A stretch of DNA of 64,000 bases, from assembly GCA_951799425.1 (NCBI GenBank), contig OX637396.1:37006701-37070700 (forward strand), written 5' to 3'. The notes under the pieces were generated by a model. The model had not been told where the DNA came from, did not search any database, and saw only the letters and a program-made list of their open reading frames with translations. Position 1 is the stretch's first letter, and every line of letters begins with the position of its first letter. Both the position numbers and the translations under genes were made by a program. This DNA comes from Ilex aquifolium (taxonomy: Eukaryota > Streptophyta > Magnoliopsida > Aquifoliales > Aquifoliaceae). Positions 22,382 through 33,980 of this stretch are shown here, one piece after another.

Positions 22382-23789
22382 CTGTGTCGGAAAATTCTCA
22401 GTGATTTCCACCCCGTTGAAGCACTTTTTTACTTTATTTCGCTTAGGGGTATAGATTAATCTTAATTTGGGGGGATTTGGTCACGGGTGATGTGGAAGTT
22501 TTGTAATTTTACATGTATTAAGCGTGGATTTTTAAGTAGTTTCGAACCATTAGGGTTCTTATTTTTATTGTGTTATGAAACTCAACAACTTTTGGCATTT
22601 AAAAAAGAGTAATAAAAAATTGAGTTAATTTGTTGACTTGATGATTTAATAATAATATGGTCTAATAGTATTGTTAAACTTCTTCATTAGAACTCTATCA
22701 CTTGACATATCAGCGTGTCGGCAATTTAAATCAGAAAATCTTCTCTTCTTTTCCTTGGTTTTGTATTCGAAGAAACAACAAAGTTTGCACAAGCTTTTAT
22801 CAATAATCTCTCTAGAGTGGAACTTTACTAGCTGATTGAATGGCCAACATTTTGCGAGAGGCTGAGTTGCCAGACAGAAAATGAAAGCCAATCTGCAATA
22901 ATTTTAAATGTATTATTGGAAGATGTCTGGATGAGATTTGCATTTATGGTCATCACCTACTTCACCAGACTCCATCAAGAAGGTCCATATATAATAGGAG
23001 ATAGAGAGTCAAGTTCATCCATCCGCGGAGCTACGGGCCAGAGTGATCTCTGGCCCACCCGCCAATTTTCTAGGAAATTGAACCTCTAATTAATATATTT
23101 ATATTAAAATCTTTTAAATATATATTACTATGCCCACACTATCATTATTAGATAGGCCCATAATAAATAACTATGAACGTATTACAAACATACATAACAC
23201 ACGAAATTGATGGAGGAACTGAAAAAGTTAAAGAGGCCAATAGTTTTTTTTTTTTTTCCGATAATATGTGTTGCGATTGGCAAGTAATGATATTTTAAAT
23301 GAAATCTTGCCTTGTATCTTTCGGTCTTATTTATAATAAACGATTCTTAGAAAATAGCGTAATGAAAGTAAAAAAATCACTAATAAACTTTGGATTTCAA
23401 AATTAATAACTAAACTACTAAAAGTGCCATGAAATTAAGGAAAATGGGATTTTGAGGGGTTTAAACAATGTAATGTTGGCTACCATTTAATAAATCTAAG
23501 TTTAGGATAAGATTCCAACGTTATCAATCAACCCTGATAATCTTTGGATTTTAGTCTTTGTTGGTCCAACCATTTTATGAACTTTGTCGGGAAAATGTAT
23601 GGAGTAGCTCGAGTCTTGCTCAATTGAAACTCATTTATATTACAATATAATGAATTCAACTTGATGAAATTTTGATTGTTTCATATTCAAGTTGAACACA
23701 AGTAATATAACTCAGCTCGGTAGACTCAAGTTCAATTTACTTAAAATAGAAGTTTACTTTGTTTTTTATGTTGAAAATTTACAAAAATA

Positions 23790-24010
23790 GCAACCTTAGC
23801 CTAATGGTTTAACATTTGGTTTCTAACCATCAGATTGTGAATTCGAAATGAACTTGAAATTTGAGTCAAGCAAGCACTTCAAAATAATTTTATTTAGTTT
23901 TTCAAGTTGAAAAATTACAAAGTATGTAGCAACCTTAACCTATTGGATTAAACGTCCGTTTTTTTTACCAGGAAATTGTAGATTTGAAATGAACTAGGAA
24001 TCGAGACGAG
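23790..24010 (+). repeat. Two tRNA-like SINE-type heads
   Basis: Two tandem segments start GCAACCTTAGCCTAATGGTT (23790) and GCAACCTTAACCTATTGG (23929). Each is followed by a TTCGAAAT- or TTTGAAAT-like B-box position and then GAACT.G.AAT. The pattern resembles pol III A and B boxes of a tRNA-derived sequence. They lack a proper cloverleaf, so they are not called tRNA genes. Copy B holds the same pair near 44.89-45.12 kb. Confidence 0.4.
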
Positions 24011-25139
24011 CTAGTATGTGAATCCAAGCTCAAGCCTGAAAATAGTCAATTTGTGTTGGGTAACCATACCATAACTCGAAAGACGATTTTATTAACACCC
24101 TTATTCAGGTATATTTGGTTAAACCATGGGAAAATTGAAATATGTCTACATTAAGAAGCTATGAGGTACAGACACTCTCGAGAAGGTAACGTATCTGTGT
24201 CGGATATCGACACTCTTCAGACACGTGTTCGATACTCTTTTATCCGTATTCATAATTAAATGATAAAATTTTAATTTTGGACATGTGTCCGACACTTCTT
24301 TAGAACTTGTCTACTACTAAACAATAAACATGTGTTGAAATGTAATTAACAAAGCTTAAAAATTTGAGAACATATAATTACTAATACTATACATGTTAAA
24401 ATTAGACTCCAAATATAATAATAAAAATAAAAGATGCATAAAAATTTAAAAAAAAAAGAATTAAAAAAATGAGAGCAATTATTTAAATTATATATTAAGT
24501 ACACATTGTCTACAAAAAAAATGATGATTATTGACTATTATAAAGATGCTTTAATCTTAAAATTCACAGAGTATGAGTAGACTTAAGATTTACTTATTAT
24601 AAAATATTGAATCTTTTATGAATTGTATATTATTATCGCTATTTTTGTAATAAATTATATAATATTATATATAAAATATATTTTTTGTAACATGTTCTTA
24701 ACTTACCCGTATTCTATTTTTTTCAAAAATATCATGTTAACGTGTCCATATCATATCATATCTGTCTACCGTATACATGTCCATATGTCTAGTCAAGAAG
24801 TGTCGGTTGGACAAATCAACATAGCAAACAATTATTGTAGATTGCATGGTCTTAGCATCTGAGATTTCGTTGTCTGAAGTTGGGAGGATTTTTCCAAAAC
24901 GTTACCATGACTTTAAAGTGATATCAAATAACAGGTGACAACATTTCCGCATCTTCTATTGTTTCTTTTCTATATCTGTCCTTCGCAATTCAAAAACCCA
25001 TCTGTTTTTTTTTTCTTGAGATAGTTTAACAACTGAAAACACTCTAAAATTAAAATATGGGTTAGTAAACATGAGGTCCAAAGTTTTTATCTCCAAAAAG
25101 ATATTTTCGTTGACGTGATTTATAAGTGACTAGGGGTAA

Positions 25140-25261
25140 TTAGTACCTGAAGACACGATATAATATGAATGATTTTGAGAGAGATATTGGTGGTCGTTGG
25201 ATGAATCTATTTGAGACTGTTGGATTGACTTATTGAAACTTATCCTGTTTTATATTATAGA
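25140..25261 (-). mobile_element. Miniature Helitron, copy A
   Basis: Read on the minus strand it starts TCTATAATATAAAACAGG and ends with a CGTGTCTTCAGGTAC hairpin-like motif followed by TAA where copy B has CTAG. It sits between A and T like other Helitrons. It is 122 bp long and non-coding. Its 5' 60 bp resemble the large Helitron at 29827-37170. Confidence 0.7.
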
Positions 25262-26204
25262 TTATGCACGTTTCAAATTTATGTAATCGTAATTTCTCAA
25301 TCTTTGCAGTCAAAAACTTTCATTGGAGCATATAGTAATCGAATAATGTTAGATTGATAAAAATATAGTGGTATATTGACTAAGCATCGTGTTAATTTGG
25401 CATTTTATTTTCCGACTGAAAACTCATTTTGAATTTGAACAAAACGAAATTTCAAAACTCGTATTAAATTTCAGTTTTACGCTCATTTCAAATTTTGATC
25501 CAAATTTTTTTTCCTAATCGTCAAATACTATATGAGACTTAAAAAATCGACATAATTTTTTGATTTAATGATGTGGTAGTGACATGGTCTATTAATATTG
25601 TTGTGACCGAAACTATTGAAATTCTACATTAGGACTCTATCACTTGACACATCTTTAAGTCAGCAAACTATGTTAATTTTTTAAGTTTTAATAACATTAC
25701 TTATACCCTGTTAGCATCGCATCTCATGATCTCTCAATGTGGTCTCATTTTTGGCCAAGTCTAAAAACAAAGCTTTGTCCCACATCAGTTGCTTAGCACC
25801 ACAGGTTTGAGTATACGTGTCTGCTCTCCTGCTCTCAAGTCAGTAATCACGTGGATGGTGTGGGCTTGTGGGTCTCCTCTGTCAAGTGTGATTGAATTTA
25901 TGTGTGTTTTTTGTGTTTCTGACCAAAAAAATAAATATATAAAATTACTCACTATTATATGGAATAACTATAGAGTTAAAACCATAAAAAGAATTGCAAT
26001 GGTTTCTTGAAATGGAAAAAGTGCGGAACTGAAACTGATTACTTACTTTAGGAGTTGACTATAATAATGAAAAGAAAAATTGTATCATATCTCTATTTAT
26101 CACATTTATGATTATTTTTACCACATTTCTGAGTCGTTTAACTACCATTATAGTTGAAATATTGAGCTCACATGTTTTAGACATGTTTCTCACTTTATGT
26201 CATT

Positions 26205-28392
26205 TTCAATGTCATATCGAGTTATTTTTAGTGTTGTACATCTTTATGTCTTATTTATGGAGAGAGAAAAATTATGTGGATCAAATGTTTTAGACAAATC
26301 TCTTGTACCAAATGCCATAGTATAATTTAAGATTTTTTTTTTTTACTCGAAAACAATATTTTGGTAATTTATTGATCAAATATCGTAATTTTAAACTTAT
26401 TTACTAAATTATCTTTCTCTTTACGAAAGACATCCTACTTTTGTGAATGAGAGAAGATCTAACTAGTTAAAAATAAAATTTACAATGCTTTAAATTGAAA
26501 ACTTAGAATTGAAATTTTATTGGTAGATGATAAATATTACAATTAGAAATGGAAACAATACATTCATTGTACAGAGAATGCTAGAGATTATGCTTACAAA
26601 CCTCACACTATACTCTCAAACTCATTATCCAACTCTACCTTTCATTCTTTTCTAGAGTTTCCTACATATTAAAGGAGGAAAGTCTTGTACATTCTTCAAT
26701 TGATATTTCTTAAAATATATTCATTACATCTTTTATATCAATGTAATAAAATATATTCATTACATCTAATTACTTACCCTTTGTTTGGTCTGCAACAACA
26801 TTAATCATTAAATTAAAAGGACAGACAAACTAATTATCAGAGTCACATATTTCTCATTTTTATGTCATTTTCAAGGTTATAGTTTTTTAACTGTTGTACG
26901 TTTTTTTATGTCTTATTTTTGGAGAGAGAAAAACTATGTGGGTCAAATGGTTACGACAAATCTCTTGTACTAAATGACGTAGTACAATCTAAGATTTTTT
27001 TTTTTACTCAAAAACGGTATTTTTGTAATTTATTGATCAAATATCCTAGTTTCAAACTTATTTACTAAATTATTGTTCTTTTTTTACAAAAGACATCCTG
27101 CTTTTGTGAATGAGAGAGAATCTAACTAGTCAAAAATAAATGGGAGAATTACACTCACACCCTCTGAGGTTTGTTACTTAATCACTCAGACCTCCTAATA
27201 TTTGAAATATTACACACAAACACCCTGAATTTTGTACGGGCATAACACTTAGACCCCTGCTGTGAATATAGACGTTAATAAATTACACTCAGACCCCTTA
27301 AAATTTGTAAAAATATATTAATTAGATCCCTTAAGTTTAAAATGTTATATTTAAACCAAAAATATTTCAATCAAATACCCCCTAAAATTTGTAAATATAT
27401 ATTATTTAGACCCCTTATGTTCTATTATGAATGACTTAGACCCTTGTTTGATTTTTTAGTTTTATTCCAATAGATAATATAATTGTATACTAATTACGAT
27501 TTTTTAAAACAAAATTTTAATTTTATTTCAATAAATGATACAATAAAACATGAATTTTGGTTGTAAAATTTAAAATATTTGATATTCTATATTTGATTAG
27601 AGTATTTTTTTGTCTAAGTATAATATTTTAAACTTAAGGAGTCTAAGTATTATATACCTACAAATTTCAAGGGAGTCGTAATTTATTAACGGATATATTT
27701 ACAGTAGGAGTCTAAGTGTTATGCGCGTACAAACCTCACAGGGTCTGGGTGTAATTCTCCCAAAATAAATTTTACAATTCTTTGAATTAAAAACTTAAAA
27801 TTGGAATTTTTTGGTAGCTGGTAATCATTACAATTAGAAATGGAAACAATACATTCATTGTACAAAGAATGCTAGAGATTATGCTTACAAACCTCACACT
27901 ATACTCTCAAACTCACTATCCAACTCTGCCTTTTATTCTTCCCAGAGTTTCCTTTATATTGAAGGAGGAAATCATGGTACATTCTTCAATGCATTATTCA
28001 ATTGATATTTCTTAAAATATATTTGTTACATCTTTTACATCGATATGATGAAACATATTCATAATTACATCGGATTACTTACTCTTTGTTTGGTCCGCCA
28101 CAACATTAACCATTAAATTAACCGGACAGACAAACCAATTATCAGAACTCACATGTTTCTATATGCCTTATTTTTGGAGAGATAAAAACTACGTGGGTCA
28201 AATAGTTACGACAAATTTCTTGAACCAAATGACATAGTACAATCTAAGTTTTTTTTTTTTTACTCGAAAACAATATTTTTTGTAATTTATTGATCAAATG
28301 TCGTAGTTTCAAACTTATTTACTAAATTATCGTTCTTTTTTTACAATAGACATCCTACTTTTGTGAATGAGAGAGAATCTAACTAGTCAAGG
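26205..28392. repeat. Three diverged tandem units
   Basis: Units starting near 26205, 26881 and 28151 share TTATTT.TGGAGAGA, GTCAAAT, CTCTTGTAC, ACTCAAAAAC.GTATTT and GAATGAGAGAGAATCTAACTAG. The second unit is enlarged by the MITE at 27142-27761 and the third is partial. Copy B has the same arrangement (about 47.96-50.13 kb), so the triplication predates the large duplication. Confidence 0.75.
27142..27761. mobile_element. MULE-type long-TIR MITE, copy A
   Basis: The ends GGGAGAATTACACTCACACC and GGTCTGGGTGTAATTCTCCC are inverted, and the arms pair imperfectly for about 130 bp. A perfect 9-bp target duplication AAAATAAAT flanks it at 33-41 of the 27.1 kb block and at 27762-27770. A 9-bp duplication and long TIR indicate a Mutator-type MITE. 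It interrupts the second unit of the tandem array. Confidence 0.82.
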
Positions 28393-29199
28393 TGGGTTTT
28401 GATCACACACGCCACGACTGGGTCGGGCTTGGTTAAATATAAATTTATATTTTTTGGTAAAATTTGTTTACCAAACATGAAATGGGCAAAATTTTACACG
28501 TCCGTTTGAGGTCCAAAGTTCACAACTCAAAAAAATATTTTTTCGTTGACTTTATATTGGTTGTTTGTAAGTCATTACGTAAATTCTAAATTTACGTAAT
28601 TATAAAGATTACAAAGAAAGAGAAGATTGGGACGATTTTCAATTATAAATTAGCATATATATAATTTGATCTCTGCAGTCGAACACTTTCATAGGATCAT
28701 ATAGTTATAGAGTAATATAAATTGATAAATAAATAAAAAATGTTGCAAATTTTGAAATGTTGTACTCGTCTTGAATTTCAACCAAAATAAAATTTTGAAA
28801 TTCGTACTAAATTTCATTTTAAATTTTAATTCAAAAATTTTACTTATTCAACAAAATAAAATTAGTGTCACATCTTTTGATCCCTCAATTAAATCCCATT
28901 TTCTAAGTAAATATAGCATTACTTATTGTTTTATAGATAATTATTATCTATTCATGCATCTAATAAAAAATTAGTTGAAACATGAAAAAGGCTGTCCATG
29001 AATGTAATTAAAAAATTAGTTAAAATATAAAAGGGCTTTGCTTGAAATGGAAACGGTTACTCTGTTGGGGACTGAAAATGATTAATTACTTTCTTTTTTT
29101 GGTCGGGCATAGGATTAATATCTAAAAAATAGTAAAAAGACATGGTAACATTGAAAATGACATCAAGTGTGGAACTATGTTGTTCAAATGGTTACGAAA

Positions 29200-29420
29200 A
29201 TTTTTTATTATTATTTTTTTCATCTGTCAGGTGTGTTTGTACTAGCTTACGCGTACTTCAATTAATTTCCTCTCCAGTCTGGTCAAAGACAGGTCATCCA
29301 CGTCGGGACTGTGATATTAGTGAGAGATAAATTCCTCCTGGCCTAAGCTCTAATAGTTGTCAAGATTCAAACTCAAGACGTCTGAGTTTACAGCTCGTCT
29401 CTACTACCACTTGAGTAACG
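29200..29420 (-). mobile_element. tRNA-derived SINE, Au-like, copy A
   Basis: On the minus strand the head reads TCAAGTGGTAGTAGAGACGA (A-box-like), then GAGTTTGAATCTTG (B-box-like). Much later comes GCGTAAGCTAGTACAAACAC, similar to the GCGTAAGCTGGCCCGGACAC body motif of plant Au SINEs. An A/T-rich tail of AAAAAAATAATAATAA type follows. Copy B carries the same element at about 50951-51172. Confidence 0.65.
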
Positions 29421-29826
29421 ACAAAGTTTTTGCGAAAAATGATATAACATAATGTTGGAGGTTTTTTAAGTATATAGTTGTTTTGTAATTTTTATTATTC
29501 AAATATCGTAGTTTTACACTTTTACTTGTCAAATTATTGTTCTTTTCGTTAAAGCGTGTTTCAAACTCAATTTTTTCTTTATAAAAGCGTATTTTCAAAC
29601 ACTTTTACAATGAAAAATTTTGAAACTTTGCTTTAAAAACGTGTTTTTATACTGAAAATTGTGAATTCAAAATAGGATTTCAGGGAAGGAAGTGTAGTTT
29701 GGCAAGTCAAACGAAAATATGATAATTGCATAAAAAAAAAAATTAGTGAGTGTATTCAATGTTTTCCCCTAGACTAGGCCATTATAATCTTTGCCTAGAA
29801 CCAAAAGCAAGTGGGTTAGAGATGTA

Positions 29827-29867
29827 CTAGGAATAACCCGTGCTTGAAGGCACGGTGCAACTAAAAA
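29827..29867 (-). promoter_or_regulatory. Helitron 3' terminus with hairpin
   Basis: The palindrome CCGTGCTTGAAGGCACGG on the plus strand can form a 6-bp stem with a 6-nt loop. It is followed on the minus strand by GGTTATTC and the terminal CTAG. This is the canonical termination signal of rolling-circle transposition. Confidence 0.85.
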
Positions 29868-29940
29868 AAATTGAACATTGAATTTGAACACGAAATAATC
29901 AAACACTGAATTCAGACACGTACGAAACTAAAAGCCTAAA

Positions 29941-30410
29941 CTTGTCCTATATCACGTGTCTAAAGGCACGATACATAGTTTGTAAACACAAAATTATCAA
30001 TCAATGAATATAAACATGTAAAAGTGAAATAAAAATGGTCAAAATGTAAAAAACTTCCAAATTTTTGACAGAGTATCCTCTAAAAATATGATGCCACAAA
30101 TATATCAACCTGTCTACAAAACTTATATATTTCATAATTATAATGAAATCATGTCATATGCACATTGAAATTCAACTATGTACCAATTACCACAACACCA
30201 TTCTTCGGATCCAAACAATTATATCAATACTTGTAAAAGTGACAGATAAAACATAAAATTCTTAAAAAATTGAAATAAACCTATAAATTTTTTCAGTTAC
30301 AGACTACTTTAATCACACAACAAAATGACATGAACTACATATAAATCAATCGTTATCTCAATGAATGAACAAAAACCTAGCAATTACTTGTGTCTAAAGG
30401 CACTACGTAA
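29941..30410 (-). repeat. Two further Helitron-like 3' hairpins
   Basis: Near 29953-29970 the plus strand reads CACGTGTCTAAAGGCACG, and near 30389-30403 it reads TTGTGTCTAAAGGCAC. On the minus strand the second is followed after about nine bases by CTAG (30377-30380), a full Helitron-type end; the first lacks a clear CTRR. Both are internal to the large Helitron. Confidence 0.6.
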
Positions 30411-30511
30411 TACAAAACTCCGCTAACTAATATGAATATTTCCAACAATGAGATCCATTTCCATGAGAGAAATAAAAGCGAGTTGAAAAATAGGTGGTAG
30501 CTAACTTCTTT

Positions 30512-32137
30512 GAATAATTTCAAGCTTGTGCTCAGCATTGGCCAAAGCATCTTGAATTCATCAACTAATGATTCATTTCTAGTAGCAACTGAGGTTTGAA
30601 TGTCTTGACCTGCATGATAAACATGTTGATGATAAGCTTCCAAAATGGATACAAATTCATGAGTATTCTGATCATGGAAAGATGATTAGAAACAATAATC
30701 CCACTCTTGGAATATGAAAGCTGGTTTCTTTAATATATTATTCCACTGATAGGATATGTATTTTTTTTTTTTTTTTTTTTAAGAAAAGGGGAAATTTTAT
30801 TCCAAAAATAAAAATTTACAAGAAGCAAAGAACAAAGTTCTAAAAGTATAAAAGTTGGCTTTAAACCTTCAGCGGTTTAAAGCTTTCCTAGTTACAGTAT
30901 TAGATCTCTCAAAAATAAAGCTAGTCCTACACTTGTAATCATGCCTTCAGAACCAATGCAAAGAGATTTTGCAAAGCTTGCAAGCAGATTGCAATAAAAA
31001 ACTTGGACCAATGCAGCAAGAGACCCTTCCAATCAGCTCCTGAGACTTGGACCAATGCAAATAGAAAGCCTGCAAAATCAAGCAGCTTTGCAACATAACT
31101 CCAGCCCCAAGATTCCAGAAAACATCCCAATGTAGTCCCAGTCCAATGCAACAGACAGACAGAAAATCTGCCAATCAATCCAGAACCAGACTGCAACAGA
31201 GAGAATCCCACATTGCATGAGCATTGGATCAGTCAGAGAAAGTCCACTGCCTGCACACCACACCCAATACTGGACCTGCTAACCCTCCAGCTGCCCCAGC
31301 AACCACTCCTTAGCTCACAAGAGCAAACCAGCAACCACAGTAGTGCAAAAAACAATCTCAGATTACAAGCAGACCAAGAAAGAGCACAATGCATGAGCAA
31401 TGTCTCTGACCCTCCAAAGCTTATAGACCAGACCAATACTGATAGGATATGTATAGGTCCTTAAGATGCTCACATAATGTACAAATTAACTAAATCAACA
31501 TCAGTTACTTTCAGCATAAATATTTATCAAACATCGCATAAATAGACATAGACAACCCATTGCAAGTATGATGGCAATTTCAAGATTCAGCTTAACATTT
31601 TGTCCAGTAACCAAGTAGCTGAAAAACTATTAGACCTTTTTTGGTCATACACAACATTGAAAATTTTACTGAATGATCACCTGGTTAGTAAGAAGAAAGA
31701 CATTTGAACCTGCCGCAAGTGCCACAACTCTGAACTTGTCTGGATTCTCAGCTACTATGTCTAATGTCTGTGCAACACCAACATAAACTTGTAAGGCACA
31801 AAAGAAATACGTAGACACAAAGCAAATGCATGACATTAGTTTGACCGAAAAAACAAAGCAAGGGCCGAACAGTCACTAACTGAAGCAAAGAAGAAAGAAA
31901 AAAACAGAAGAATTGCAAAATAAATTTAGGTAAAAATGAGTTTTCATTATCCATCAAGTCCAAGCCATGAAAATTGACTCATTTGAACATCAATAGAAAA
32001 TGTTAACCAATCAATAGATTGTAGAACAGTACGACCAAAGAAGAAAGTCAAACTTATTTCAAATCAAATTCATAGCATGAATTCTTCACCTAAGTTCCAA
32101 CAGAGCCGGTGGATCCAAGAATTGAGATAGGATTTGG
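30512..32137 (-). pseudogene. DXR: Captured DXR fragment inside the Helitron
   Basis: Three blocks in gene order match plastid 1-deoxy-D-xylulose 5-phosphate reductoisomerase of the MEP pathway. Block 1 (32137-32090) reads PNPISILGSTGSVGT, the NADPH-binding glycine motif, but the usual Gln codon is TAG, directly before a GTGAAG donor. Block 2 (31767-31681) is an 87-nt exon with intact CAG acceptor and CAG/GT donor; it includes [20 protein letters not shown]. Block 3 (30609 to about 30512) starts VKTFKPQL, loses 4 nt, continues ATRNESLVDEFK, loses 1 nt, then reads DALANAEHKLEII. The remaining DXR C-terminal domain, active-site region and the transit-peptide exon are not seen. Full plant DXR is about 470 residues, so this is a small fragment and cannot encode enzyme. 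Orientation is the same as the Helitron. Confidence 0.9.
30762..31437 (-). mobile_element. Poly(A) retroposon (LINE-like) in a captured intron
   Basis: A perfect 17-bp target duplication, ACTGATAGGATATGTAT, lies at 30745-30761 and 31438-31454. Between the copies a 676-bp insert reads on the minus strand to a GGAATAAAATTTCC polyadenylation-type motif and a run of about 19-20 A. These are the marks of target-primed reverse transcription. The body is not recognised as protein; it is probably a 5'-truncated LINE, but a retrocopied transcript is possible. It sits in the intron between DXR blocks 2 and 3. Confidence 0.85.
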
Positions 32138-33592
32138 ATAATACACAGGGAATTCAAATACAACAAAAGTATCATCCTAATTAAAACTTAATTTGCTAAA
32201 TAGCAGGTAAAATTCAATGGAAACAGAATTCTCCATTCACCATAAGCACGCTAGCCATTCCACCTTAAGGTCCCCACCATAATGCCATACCAAAAAAAAA
32301 CTAATACAACTTTAGATTCTGTCCAAAAGTTGCTAACAACGTGACCTGTCATGGCCCATTTTTTCCATAGTCTGCTCATGTTTCTGCTCTTCTTTTGGAA
32401 AAACCAAGTTCATTGAAATTCTACAAATCCTATCTTCTTCATTCTTCAATGTTGAGAGTTTGCAGTGGTGGTTAGTACACTATGATGGCTGCAAATATTA
32501 TAGATTTGTGGGTGCTTATTTGCTTAGACATATATTTGCTTATGATTTTAAAAAGAATGCTTCATGGGTGCCTATTTTTAAAAAAAAATCATAAGCACAA
32601 CATTTTTAGAATTTAATATTTTCAACCGGACACACATATACACAGACATATCCAGTACTTTATGCAATAATATGTTGAAAAAAAAATAAAAATAATCCAT
32701 GATCTCGAAAGAGTAAAATAAATGGATAAAAAGTAATCCATCATTTCTATAGGAAAGAAGTAAATGAAATGGGGGTTATTGTAAGCCTGAGGCTTTAATG
32801 TCATTTAATTTCGAAAAACACGAACAACCTATGAATATTTCAAACCACAACAAACTCAATGAAATCTTTCTCATTTATAAGGTAAACGAATTTCAAAATT
32901 GTTCACAAAACAAAGAAAAAAGCTAGACAAAACTAACCTATGATAAACTACAAGGAAAATTCGTAGGCTAAACTAAACCAAGGAAAATTATGTACTTCAC
33001 ACTACAGGTCCAATTCGTTACTAACCATCATTATGCTCATGTACGGCAATAACATTTATCAATTCTTAATGTACACACGAAGAATATAGTGCATGTAGGA
33101 AAGGGACCCTGAGACCAAATCTCAAACTGGCACCTTGTCCTACAAGCCTAATGAAGCCATGAAGTATGTTGGTTGTCCTCAGCTCCTCACCATCCTCTCA
33201 CCCTATGTTGTGTGCTCATGTATTTGTGTTTGGGTGAGGTTTGTGTGTGTGTTTGCGAGGGAGAGGGAGAGGGAGAGAGAGAGAGAGTGAGAGGGGGTGT
33301 ACCTGGGAAATTAATACACCACCAAATGAGTATGGTTCTTGACCACTGAATTATGAGCACTGATCTGGTAATATCCACAGTAGTATTGGAATGGTAACTG
33401 ATTTTAGAGTAAGGATACTGCAAAAAGTGATTAAAGTAATCAAAATATCTCGTGGAAGATTAGAATTTATCTGCCCTTGGAATAAATTAAAATTTTGTGA
33501 AAAATAATAATTAAAACTTCGCCTAATTATTCGGAATCAAAAGATACGCAACCAATAAGCTCCAAATGTTTGTCTACCAAATAATAAAAAAA

Positions 33593-33612
33593 ACCCGAAC
33601 CTGAAGGCACAG
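33593..33612 (-). repeat. Decayed Helitron-like 3' hairpin
   Basis: The plus-strand sequence CCGAACCTGAAGGCACAG resembles CCGTGCTTGAAGGCACGG at the true terminus and is followed by a similar TCCAACATAAAAATCGAGCA (compare TGCAACTAAAAAAAATTGA). On the minus strand no CTRR follows in the expected place, so the terminator appears lost. Confidence 0.55.
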
Positions 33613-33767
33613 TCCAACATAAAAATCGAGCACCCCAAAAAATCGAGTTACTATATCAAATCGCGACAAACACTTTTTGAAAAAAAGTGCAATAGAACTC
33701 TAATAATGCAATATAACTTAAAAAAGTAGACAAAAAAATATAATTAAACCCAAACAGGTCAACTCAA

Positions 33768-33980
33768 GTATCTTGTTCTCAAGTTCTGCATGGTATCAAA
33801 AAAGATAAATCAGAAGTCAGAAATCTAATAATGCTCAAAGTTTCTATTTATTACAAGCAATCACTGAATGAGAAAAGAATAAAACCGTGCATTCACATTC
33901 CTAAGTATCTTGTTCTCAAGTTCTACATGGTATCGAAAAAAAAAATTAAAAGTCAAAAATCGAATAATGCTCTAAATACT
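33768..33980. repeat. Tandem repeat, about 138-bp spacing
   Basis: TATCTTGTTCTCAAGTTCT, CATGGTATC, AAAAGTCA.AAATC and AATAATGCTC occur in the same order at about 33770-33838 and 33906-33978. The two units have diverged slightly. They lie in the Helitron interior. Confidence 0.7.

Noticed and set aside
23790..24010. Possible tRNA genes
   Set aside because: A- and B-box-like words are present but no acceptor stem or complete cloverleaf can be drawn, and the two copies are embedded in repeats. SINE-type remnants are more likely.
30939..31464. Several open frames on both strands within the retroposon
   Set aside because: None resembles reverse transcriptase or another protein. The mobile-element reading (17-bp duplication, poly(A)) explains the segment.
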